Assembly: GCA_965644315.1 (NCBI GenBank)
Contig: CBFFRQ010000053.1
Span: 62,001 to 126,000 of the forward strand
Length of the DNA: 64,000 bases
Reading direction: 5' to 3'
Source of the DNA: Caecitellus pseudoparvulus
Lineage: Eukaryota; Bigyra: Bicosoecida
Shown: in pieces, positions 29,095 to 38,202 of the stretch
Numbering within the stretch: the stretch's first letter is position 1
Layout: every line of letters starts with the position of its first letter
Made by a program: the position numbers and the translations under genes
The notes under the pieces: generated by a model
Database searches by the model: none
The model's input: the letters and a program-made list of their open reading frames with translations, nothing else
What the model was told of the DNA's origin: nothing

Positions 29095-31209
29095 TTACTC
29101 GCCTTGTCCGGAAATCACTTTCTCTGTCATGGCGCGCTGGCGGTGCGTTGCCTCCGCCACACGCCGATCTGCAGGGCCGTACGTGTTGCTGTAGGCATTG
29201 GCTGCGTCACCAAAGAAGCGACTGGCTGCCAAGTACTCGCGGCGCTTGCGGTGCAGACAGCCCAACTGGTACAACGTGTCTGCCGTCTCGCCCTGGCAAT
29301 CCCCCAGTTTGTCTTTGAAAATGGTCAGTGCCTCGCCATAGGCGTCCGCGGCAGCGTCGTACTTGCCCTGCCGCCGGCACAAGCCAGCGAGGTTGTACAG
29401 CGCCGTAGCAGTGGAGACATCCGAGCCGCCGACTCCCACACGCAGTGACTCCACCGCCCGGCGTGCATGGCGCTCTGCGTCCCCCAGCTTCCCTTGCTCC
29501 CGCTGCACAGCAGCCAGGTCAGTCAGCGCACAGGCCGTGTTGGGGTGACTCTCACCCTGCAACTCGGCACAAAGGTCAACAGCTGCCGCGTAGTACTGCT
29601 CAGCCCGTCCATAGTTCTGCTGCAGAGCAAGGATGCGCCCCAAGTCCCGAGCAGCGGCTGATGCGGCGATGGAGTGCTCCCCGGAGCGATGCCGACGCAC
29701 GTCCATGACGTGCTGGTAGTGTGTCTCAGCCTCCGTGAACCGACCCGCTCGCTCCAGGTTCTGCGCCTGCTTGTAGAACGGCAGCCACTCGTGCTCGTAA
29801 GCGTCGCCTGCAGTCCCACCGGCTGCCTTCGCCTCGCCCTCTGCCTTGCTCTCCTGCGCGCCGTCGCCTCCTTGCCCCGTGGCCGAACCGGACGCAGACG
29901 CCTGGCCAATGCTGGCGGCTCGCGCCAAGGCCGCGTCTCTCTGGGCACCAGCGAGGGCTTCCTCCAACTCAGCCACACGCACTCGCTGTGCAGAGAGGTC
30001 AGATGACAGCTTGCTGCTGCGCTCCTCGGCGAGGCGGTGAGCCGTCGTTGCTGCCGACAACTGGCGGCGGAGGGCATCCAGCTCCTCGTCACCTGTGCCG
30101 CTGTTCAGCATGGCGCTAGCCATGACAGCCGCCGACTCAGTGGCCCTGGACAGCTCCGCATTCAGATGTTTGACCTGCTCCTCCGCAGCCGCAAGGCTGG
30201 AGCGTGCGGCTGCTGTCTGGCCCTGCTGGCGTGCCAGCGCCGCCTTGGCCTGCGCAGCTTCCTTGCGGGCCGCCTCCAAGGCTGCTGCCATGGCGGGGTC
30301 GCCCGCAGCTGCGCCCAGAGCAGCAGCACCTTCACCTTGGCGAGCCTCATCGAGGGCTTTCTGCAGTGCCTTCTCCGACTGGCTCAGCTTCAGGTTCGCT
30401 TCTTTCATGGCCGTGATGGCGTCGATCATGGCTTGCCCGTTCATCATGCTGCGCCCTGCGCCCTCCTCACCCCCACTGCCATCCGCTGCGCCAGAGGCAG
30501 CATCTGCCGCTGCGGCGTCTTCCTTGGTCAACAACGACGAGCAGTGGTTCAAGAACTTCAGTGCGTATTGAGCACGCTGCGAAAGTGCCCAGGAATGGTG
30601 AGCCTATGCCTGACGCCGGGCACCCCAGGCAGGGCGGCCTCACCGAAAACATGCGCTCATAGCTTGCCTGCTTGATGGCCGCCTTCCACTGTGGAGAGGA
30701 GGGTTTTACGAGCGTGAGGCACGGCCCCGCCTGAGCCACACCTGTCGCAGCCCAAAGCGTTATCAGCACCACTGCCGCGCTTGGCAGCCACGCACCCGGA
30801 CCATGTCCTCTGCTGACGGAAAAGCAATGAGAAGGGACACTTGGGCAACACTTGTCAGTTTCACAGCATGTGGATGGTCTGCTGAGTCTGAGTTGTCCTG
30901 CAATGGGCAGCGGCAGGCCTCGGCACGTGCAGTGCACCTGGCACCTGGCGTTGCGCCCAGCCTTGACAGGCCACGGCACACCGACGCTAGCCTGCAGCTC
31001 ACCTGGATGGTCATTTTGTCCACGCAGATGGCCTTCTTCGGGCGGTTCTCCCTCTCATTCGCGTACTCGAAGAGCATGTTGCCCCCCAGCACGAAGTACC
31101 GCTGGCGCCAGGAGTAGGGAAAGGCTCCGGACTTCTTCTGCAGCATCTGCCGCATGCGAATGTTGCCCTGCTGCTCAGGCGTGACATTGAACTCAGCTAC
31201 AGTGGCCAT
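29095..31209 (-). CDS. PH domain-coiled coil-kinesin-light-chain-type TPR protein
   Basis: Four exons, 31003-31209, 30796-30897, 30644-30688 and 29095-30576, all in phase 0, encode 611 residues. The first three build a PH domain: QKKSGAFPYSWRQRYFVLGG, FEYANERENRPKKAICVD, HAVKLTSVAQVSLLIAF and the closing helix DMVRWKAAIKQASYERMF with its invariant Trp. A long Ala/Glu coiled coil follows (about 29950-30450). Then come roughly five TPRs of the kinesin-light-chain/nephrocystin type (GRFTEAETHYQHVMDVRRHR, YGRAEQYYAAAVDLCAEL, GKYDAAADAYGEALTIFKDK, REYLAASRFFGDAANAY). It probably links phosphoinositide membranes to motors or cargo. The joins rest on clean GTGAGC/GTGCGT/GTGAGG donors and CAG acceptors, so the fusion is well supported by sequence. 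Confidence 0.85.
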
Positions 31210-31768
31210 TTTCGCAGATTCACGCCGGTGCCCAGACGTCCCCGTGCGTGTGAACCCTGCCCAGCTCTTGTGCTCGTACAGGAGGCCTTTTCTGACACGC
31301 TTTCGCGCTTTAGCAAACAATGGAGACTGTCAGCGCCCGCATCCTCTGAGGAAGGGGCCACGCTGCTTCGGTGGAGCCGGTCACCTGTCTCTTGACAAGC
31401 GCGATTGTGACGATTGCGCCGCACTGCCAAGAGGGCAAAGCTGCAGGCCAGCCAGCGATGGCGCGACCCCGACAAAAACCGAACGCTCCGTCGAAAGGAG
31501 TCGACACTAATCGCAGACATTGTATATTATTCTAACAAATGGCCGTGCTTACGCCCGTGGCCTGCGCTGTCACACAGTGGATCTCACTGCTGCGTTGCAA
31601 CTTCCGCAACGCGTCCCTCAAACCCGTGAAGCCTCTTGCTACTACGTTGCTGGAACTCAGGCTGCACACCCCTGCAGCTGCAACTGCTCCAGGAAGCTTC
31701 AAATCCAAACTTCCCCACTGCCCTCCCGAGCTAATCTAGGCGCAAGCCCAACTCAAAACGTGGCAAGC
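31210..31768. other. Divergent intergenic region PH-TPR/cyclase
   Basis: 559 bases between outward-facing genes. It holds an AT-rich element (TTGTATATTATTC, about 31520-31532). The cyclase frame is open back to 31520 but has no ATG before 31769. Confidence 0.4.
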
Positions 31769-34700
31769 ATGGCAGCTCGGCCAGCTGGAGGCGGCACAAG
31801 GGCGAAGCCTCGAGGCCTGGCAAGGGAGCACTCCATGCTGCGTGCTATCAACAACATCAAACTTGGAAAGCCGTCCATTGCCCCAGAGGGCCGCCTGACG
31901 CGGAAGGAAGCGGCGTGGTGTCTTCCGGGCCACTTGGGATGCTGGCAGGCTGTCCAGCGACAACCAGCTGTCCCAGACTTGGCCAACCTGACCATGGGAC
32001 ACCTCTCACGGCACGGCATCAGTGGCACATTCAGGTCTGGCTGGGTCGAAGCGTTGTTTCAAGAGTACCAGAATTCCAAGTCTCGGGCTTGGCCTTCCGC
32101 TGTCTGGGCAGGCCTATGTCTCACCTGCTTCGTGTGGGAGCTGTTCATGGTCATCCCTCACTGCTCATCGCGCTCTGCAAGTGTCCTGATCACCCTGCGT
32201 CTCTCAGGGCTCCTTGCTGCAATGCTGCACCTGGGAATGTTCCGGTGCTGGCAGTACTCCCCGCGAAGGTGGGCGTGGCATGCCCAAGCCCACTGGGCAC
32301 TGCAAAGTTTGCTGCTCATGCTGGTCACCCTGAGCATGAAAGATACAGAAGTGCCGCTGACCGGGCGTGTACCCCAAGCGCATATCGGTCTCTCCAAGGT
32401 GCTGCAGCCCTATGACGGGGACCAGGGCATCCTCGCGTTGTTGAGCGTGACTTGCTTGAGTGCCCTCCTGCACTTGTCAGGAATGCCCCCTCTGCACGGA
32501 ATCGGCATCTCGTGCTTCGACATCTTGGGGACGTACATCCCTGCCTCTATTCAGGAAGAGCGATACAGCTTGGGCATGTTTTGCTCAACTCTCGCGATGG
32601 TGCTGCTCCCGGCTGGCGTCGCTGTGGCTCGGGAGGCCCAGCGCCGACGCCTCTTTCGCGCGCTTCTCCTGCTCAGCGCCGACGCCCGGCGAGCCATGCT
32701 GCTCGTAAACGGCATGCTTCCCAAGCACATTCGAGCTGTGCTGGAGGGGGAGCCTCCTGCCGTAGCTGCGCCGGGGCTGCAGCCCATCGCATTTGACGCT
32801 GTTGACCGCAATGTCGAGCGGGAAAGGCAGGAAGCTCATGAAAGGACTGCACAAGCCCCCCATGCAACACCCAGCCGTTTGACGGATACGCAAAGGGGTC
32901 CGTCAGACGCTGCATGTAGCAGGGGAGGGCAGCCTGTCATGGCGCCGGTGCCGAGCACTCTGTCGCCGATGTCTGCTGCCGGCAGTTTCTTCAGCAGGGC
33001 AGCTGCCCTCATGAGCCCTGGCAGGACCACAGTGTCAGTGGGGGGTTTGCGCAAAGAAGACTTCCACGATGCTGAGGACTGGCTCAGCGAAACAGCCGCA
33101 GAAGAGGAGGAAGACGGGGCGCGCCTCGGACACAACGTTGAATTGTTGAGCGAGGCAAGCTACGCGCCCGTTCACCCCCAGTCATCCATCGCTTTCTCCC
33201 ACGAAGATGTTGCGGTGTGCTTCGTGTATGTCCTTGACCTTGCAGGCATTTCCAGCCAGAACGACCCCTTGTCCATGGTATCAGGGTTGAACAGACTGTA
33301 CTCTGAGTTTGACAGGGCAGTGGAGAGCGCAGGGGCGTACAAGCTCCTCGCCATCGCCGACATGTACCTTTTCATGTGCAATGCCCCAACGCCATCCCCT
33401 GCATACGCCAAAACCACGGTGCGAGTTGCTCACAAGCTGCTTTCGATTGCCGCTCGCCCGCGGCACACAATAGGCGAACGCAAGCTGAGCATCAAGGCTG
33501 GCATCCACAGTGGCCCACTGGCTGCAGGGATGATTGGCACGCACTCCCGCAACTATCACATCTTTGGTGACACTGTCAACTTTGCCTCACGCCTGTGTTC
33601 GACTAGTGACGCTGGCAAGCTGCAAGTGTCAGCTGCATTCATGCACAGCTGGAGGCAGCAGGATCCGTCTGCAGACAAGCAGCACCACGTGCACTCAAGA
33701 GGGAGGGTGTTTCTCAAAGGCAAGGGCTTGCAGGAGACGTTCTGGGTCGCAAGTCGTATGTCCCAAGAAGGTTCCGAGGACAGCAGCAACACTGGCTCTT
33801 CTGTGGCTGAGACACAAGCTGCACGACGCCGTCGCCAATGGGCACTTCGCAGTCTCAGCACCCGCTGCCTCTCCAACCCCACCCAGCTGTTGCACACCTT
33901 ACAAGGGCCGCGAGCGACAGACAAACTGCCTTTGGAAAGTCTCACTGCCCTGGCTGCCAACCCCATTGCAACACGACTGAAGCGGGTGCTCCGAAACTCT
34001 GAGGTGCACGCAAGCTTTACGAGCTGCGACTACGAACACGACCAACAGGAGCAAATGGTCACCGTCAACACAGAGCCTCAACATGTCCTCACTGGCCGCT
34101 TCTTGGATCCCATGCTGGAGCTGCTGTTTCGGAAGACCCAGGCCCAAACTGTCATGAAGCACTTCGTGCACTTCATGGTGACCTTCCAAACGCCAGCCTG
34201 GCTGCTAGCCGCTGTGTACACGCTGAACTGGGCTTTTCCCCATTTGACGCAGTACCCCCGCACTTCAGAGCATCTCGGCTTCCTCATCTTCGGATACGTC
34301 ATCTGCGTTCCCTACCTGGGGCTCATCATCCTGTACAAACTCGGCAACCATGCCAAGTGGCTCTTGCGGCACTGCCAGGTCATTGTCCGCTGCGGCTTCT
34401 GGGCGCAGCTGGTGCTGGGAATGGCCTCCATTACACTTGCAGATATCACACGTGCTGAATTGGTGTACGCTACGGTTGTTGTCGTCATTCTGCAGCTCGT
34501 CGCAGCCCAGACATCCATCGACCAGCACTATGCAGTTCCTGGCCAGGCTGCCTTGGCCAGCTTCTGGGCGGGCCTGGCCCTGGCCTCCTTCTTGCAGCAC
34601 TCATCCACTGCCCGTGAGCTGGGGGTGTGCGGCCTGGCCATCTTAACTACTACCATCTGCAGCTGTGTGGGCAGCCTGCAGCAGCTGCACGGGGCGCGGC

Positions 34701-35899
34701 AGGGCTTCCTGACGCGACTGCACACCAACAGGAACAAGCGCAAGTCGCAGGCGCTCCTTCGACACATGCTGCCGTCTCCGTGGCACGCACTGTCTATCAT
34801 GAATGGACAGCCCGTCGTAGAGCACTTGCAGCATGTGACCATGTTGTACAGTGATATTGTCGGGTACACGGCCTTGTCCTCTCGACTCTCAGCGTCAAGC
34901 CTCATCAAGCTGCTGGACCAGTTGTATCGAGCATTCGATAGTCACCTTGACGCCCTGGGCCTGTACAAAGTGGAGACCATCGGGGATGCCTTTGTCGTAT
35001 TGGGGGGCGTGAGGCAGGTCCGTGGGGCTGGGGTTCCCGTGAACACCACCTCCGTGTCCATGAACCGCTTTTCGCAAGCTGCTTGGGGATCCCCGAGCAC
35101 CCCCCAGACAGCCCACATGTTGCAGTCCCCCGCAACCATGGGGCTGACGTATGACCACGCAGACTCCATTGGACACGTTTCCATGCTGCAGCAGGCTGTC
35201 ATGGAGAGCATGCAAGACTCCCAGCACGATGACTCCCTGGGCTCAGGGAGCTCTGCCCATGAGAGCCCAACTGCGAGCAGACACCCAACCGAAGCGGTGG
35301 CCTTGCTGGCCGCAGCAATGCTGGATGACATCAGACGCATAGGGCGAGCTGCAGGGTTCCCCATTGAGATGCGCATTGGCATCCATGTCGGCAGCGCAGT
35401 CGGTGGTATCATCGGCTGGAGTCGCCCCCGGTACTTTGTCTGGGGATTCGACACTGTCATTGGCAACGCCATGGAGTCCGAGGGTGTTCCTGGCCAGATC
35501 ATGCTGTCTTCCGCAGCTTCCACCGTGCTCGAGCAGCTGGGAGCCTCCATCGACTCCCCCAGGGAGGTGCAGGTCCAGGGCACAGTGCAGCACACCCACC
35601 TTCTCCGAGCTGTGTGCGGCAAGCATATCGAGCGGCCCGACGGGGGGGGCGCGCCCAGTGCTGCGCCTCTGGAAGTTACCACCGGCCTGCAGTTAGGGCG
35701 CGCAACCCCGCCCACCCTTGCTCCTGTGCCTGAGGCACTGGCGCAGCAGCAGCAGCTGCCGCTCCAAGCTCCAAGCGGCTCGCCAGGAGGCGGGGACCTG
35801 GAGGACGAAGAGCAAAATAGCCACATAGAGGTAGAGGAATGGACCGGGCTCACAAGCAGCGATGTCCTATCTCGCGAAGGCCCCCCGGCCCTGGGCTAG
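31769..35899 (+). CDS. Tandem transmembrane nucleotide cyclase, catalytic halves reversed
   Basis: Class III cyclase of 1,376 residues in one exon, laid out like a mammalian membrane adenylyl cyclase: helices (about 104-290), catalytic domain A (about 478-630), helices (about 800-970), catalytic domain B (about 1017-1265), acidic tail. Domain A resembles the mammalian C2 half: FGDTVNFASRL supplies the transition-state Asn604 and Arg608. Domain B resembles the C1 half: YSDIVGYT (Asp1029) and KVETIGDAF (Asp1073) supply the metal ligands, while RYFVWGFDTVIGNAMES lacks Asn/Arg and aligns with the mammalian C1 end. The order is therefore reversed, as reported for ciliate and apicomplexan guanylyl cyclases, but there is no P-type ATPase part here. 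The purine-selecting positions in A read Leu527 and His597, neither Lys/Asp (ATP) nor Glu/Cys (GTP). The product (cAMP or cGMP) cannot be predicted. Confidence 0.9.
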   Translation: MAARPAGGGTRAKPRGLAREHSMLRAINNIKLGKPSIAPEGRLTRKEAAWCLPGHLGCWQAVQRQPAVPDLANLTMGHLSRHGISGTFRSGWVEALFQEYQNSKSRAWPSAVWAGLCLTCFVWELFMVIPHCSSRSASVLITLRLSGLLAAMLHLGMFRCWQYSPRRWAWHAQAHWALQSLLLMLVTLSMKDTEVPLTGRVPQAHIGLSKVLQPYDGDQGILALLSVTCLSALLHLSGMPPLHGIGISCFDILGTYIPASIQEERYSLGMFCSTLAMVLLPAGVAVAREAQRRRLFRALLLLSADARRAMLLVNGMLPKHIRAVLEGEPPAVAAPGLQPIAFDAVDRNVERERQEAHERTAQAPHATPSRLTDTQRGPSDAACSRGGQPVMAPVPSTLSPMSAAGSFFSRAAALMSPGRTTVSVGGLRKEDFHDAEDWLSETAAEEEEDGARLGHNVELLSEASYAPVHPQSSIAFSHEDVAVCFVYVLDLAGISSQNDPLSMVSGLNRLYSEFDRAVESAGAYKLLAIADMYLFMCNAPTPSPAYAKTTVRVAHKLLSIAARPRHTIGERKLSIKAGIHSGPLAAGMIGTHSRNYHIFGDTVNFASRLCSTSDAGKLQVSAAFMHSWRQQDPSADKQHHVHSRGRVFLKGKGLQETFWVASRMSQEGSEDSSNTGSSVAETQAARRRRQWALRSLSTRCLSNPTQLLHTLQGPRATDKLPLESLTALAANPIATRLKRVLRNSEVHASFTSCDYEHDQQEQMVTVNTEPQHVLTGRFLDPMLELLFRKTQAQTVMKHFVHFMVTFQTPAWLLAAVYTLNWAFPHLTQYPRTSEHLGFLIFGYVICVPYLGLIILYKLGNHAKWLLRHCQVIVRCGFWAQLVLGMASITLADITRAELVYATVVVVILQLVAAQTSIDQHYAVPGQAALASFWAGLALASFLQHSSTARELGVCGLAILTTTICSCVGSLQQLHGARQGFLTRLHTNRNKRKSQALLRHMLPSPWHALSIMNGQPVVEHLQHVTMLYSDIVGYTALSSRLSASSLIKLLDQLYRAFDSHLDALGLYKVETIGDAFVVLGGVRQVRGAGVPVNTTSVSMNRFSQAAWGSPSTPQTAHMLQSPATMGLTYDHADSIGHVSMLQQAVMESMQDSQHDDSLGSGSSAHESPTASRHPTEAVALLAAAMLDDIRRIGRAAGFPIEMRIGIHVGSAVGGIIGWSRPRYFVWGFDTVIGNAMESEGVPGQIMLSSAASTVLEQLGASIDSPREVQVQGTVQHTHLLRAVCGKHIERPDGGGAPSAAPLEVTTGLQLGRATPPTLAPVPEALAQQQQLPLQAPSGSPGGGDLEDEEQNSHIEVEEWTGLTSSDVLSREGPPALG

Positions 35900-36220
35900 T
35901 CCACGCGGGGGGGGGGGCGCAGTGAGGCACCGATAGGACACTTCCTGGCAAAGCGCGTGCGACACCAGTCACTCAAAATAAAGAACGCCCTCGATTCAAA
36001 AAATAGGGGAGTGCACTCAACCCTTCTCCATGCTCGTATCAGCTACTTGGCGGGTGTTTCTTTGCTTCGGTTGCCTTGTGCACTGCAAGAGGCTGCCTCC
36101 GAACAGCTGACTTGCCGGTGCAGACTGCGGAAGTTGATTTGCCTCCTCCGCCGGCAGCATCAGCCCGCCCATCCCCAAGGGCAATCCAAGTGGGATCAGG
36201 AGACGTGATCCACACCAAGC
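35900..36220. other. Intergenic region with G11 tract
   Basis: 321 bases between two genes on the same strand. A run of eleven G (35907-35917) starts 8 bases after the cyclase stop, and an AT-rich patch with CAAAATAAAG lies near 35974. This could contain the cyclase 3' end and the next promoter. Confidence 0.35.
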
Positions 36221-38112
36221 ATGCGGCGAGCTACCTCGGGAAGTTCAGATCGAAGCCAGTCGGTGTCAGTCCTGAACCCTCTGCCAGACGACACCAGCGC
36301 TGGAGGAGGGGGAGGCGAAGAAGCAGCTGCCGGGAGTCAAGGGGATATGCACGACTCCCGCGCCATGTTCTCGGCAACATCGCTCGCATCGAAGTTGCAA
36401 GGGCTACAGAGGAGGATGCCTGCCTCGCTGTGGTGGATGCGCAGCGTGAACCAGTTCAAGACGGTGAGTGCAGAACGAGCCACAGCTTGCCGACGCCCAG
36501 AGCTTTGTCACCCAACCGATGACCCCGCTGCAAGCCCCAGGTGGTCTACGTCGAAGATGAAGACACGGTCAGAGTTGGCTTTTGGAAGACAGTGATGTTC
36601 GCCGGGCTCATGCTGGTCAGCCTCGCCACATACGTGACGGTGGCGTACGTTTCCAGCAACCAGCAAAGGCCTGCCATTGTAAAGACCCAACCGGCGCCAG
36701 ACCTGGAGACGTACACCAGACTCCTGGACACGTCCACGACACCCCCAGTGTGCGCCTGCTCCGCACAGGGTGATGTGCTCGTCAGCGACGCCATCAGCTG
36801 GCACCCGCCAACGTGGGGAGACTTGCTGCGGGGCAGCACGGGTCGCGCTAGTAAGCTAGCAGGCCTGGCCATGGCAGAGGACCTGGGAATTCAGCTGCCG
36901 GCAATCATTCATGAGGTGTCAGGAACCTCCTATCCCAACCCGAAGTGTGACGCCCTTCGCCCAGCCATGGCGTTTAGTGAAGCGGCGTGGGCCAGCAGCC
37001 GCCGCCTGTCCAACTCACAGCGCTGTGCCGCAGCCATCACCAAGCACATTTGGCTGACAACGGCACCACTTGTTGAGCGAGACTCTGTGCTGGGGCAGCG
37101 CCTGTTGTCAGGAGCGCTCCCGCGCACTTTGCTCACGCCGACTACACTGAACATGACCATCCAACGGGCTGTCGTGGCGAGCACTGTGGAGCAAGCGGGG
37201 GATTTCGTGGCACACATGCAGAGCATTTTCCAGGGCAGGGCTTTTTTTAACCCAAGTGGGCCTTTGCAGGTGAAGAAGTACATTGACGTGTGGGAGGCAT
37301 GCGCCATTCCAGGCACAGAGCATGATGCCTACGCCGACAAGGCTGGCTGCAACTGCACGGACAACAGCCCCTTCTGCACTGCTGAGATGTGGGCCGATCC
37401 CTTTCATATATACCCCAGCAGCGAGCGGCCAAGTTGGGTGCTGGACCGCCCAGTGCGCATCGGCTGCTCCAGCACCGACTTCCTGGACTCGCAGCTGACG
37501 CCGGAGTACTATTTCAGGAGCCCTGCTTTCTATGGCCCACACGGCCTGAACTGCAGCACCCCCCCGCCTCCCGTGGATCCCATTTTCCCTGTGCACTTAC
37601 GCAACGCGGAGTCTGACGGGGAGTGGTCGTATCGACAGCCACTGCCTGGGTCCACACAAGGCAACCCGGAAGGCTACGCTTCCTTCTCGGAGCTGCTGTG
37701 GCTGCCCATCAGCAGGCTATCTCTGAAGCTGAACGTGTATCAGCGAAGCATACCCCTTCGCCCTGATCTGTACAGCTTAAACTTCACTCAGTACTTCCAT
37801 GCCTGTGCCCCTATTTCCTGCACGTACACCGAGACCCAGCCGCCCCTGTCCATCCTGTCCGTGTTCATCAGCGCCCTCTCCCTCATCGGAGGCTTGCAGA
37901 TATTCTGGAGGTCTGCTGTTGACATCAGCTTCGACTCTGTGCGCAGTTGCTGCTGCAAAGCTTCAGCCAACGCGCAGAACACGCTCAGCACCTTTGCAGC
38001 GTACTCAGAAGGCCGCATCCGAAGCCGGGTGCGGCGAATGAAAGGTGGCCAAAGTGTGAAGCAGCAGCGTGAGGAAGAGGCCATGCAAGGCCCGGTCGTC
38101 TTGCGAACGTAG
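36221..38112 (+). CDS. Two-TM cysteine-rich membrane protein, DEG/ENaC-like topology
   Basis: Exons 36221-36463 and 36541-38112 (GTGAGT donor, phase 0) encode 604 residues. A short cytosolic N-terminus leads to one span (VMFAGLMLVSLATYVTVAYV). A roughly 400-residue outside domain with many Cys (CACS, CNCTDNSPFC, IGCSST, LNCST) and several N-glycosylation sequons follows. A second span (ILSVFISALSLIGGLQIFW) comes just after HACAPISCTYTETQPPLSIL, and then a basic cytosolic tail. Two spans with a large disulphide-rich ectodomain are the plan of DEG/ENaC/ASIC and P2X channels, but I see no signature that proves either family, so this is topology only. A sensory or scavenger receptor is possible. 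Confidence 0.72.
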
Positions 38113-38202
38113 CGAAGTGGGAAAGCGCAGCGGCAACCTTCCCCTGCTGAGTCTTCCAGCCTGTGGGCGTGAGGCTGTTACTTGGAGTGCATTGGTGGCA
38201 CA

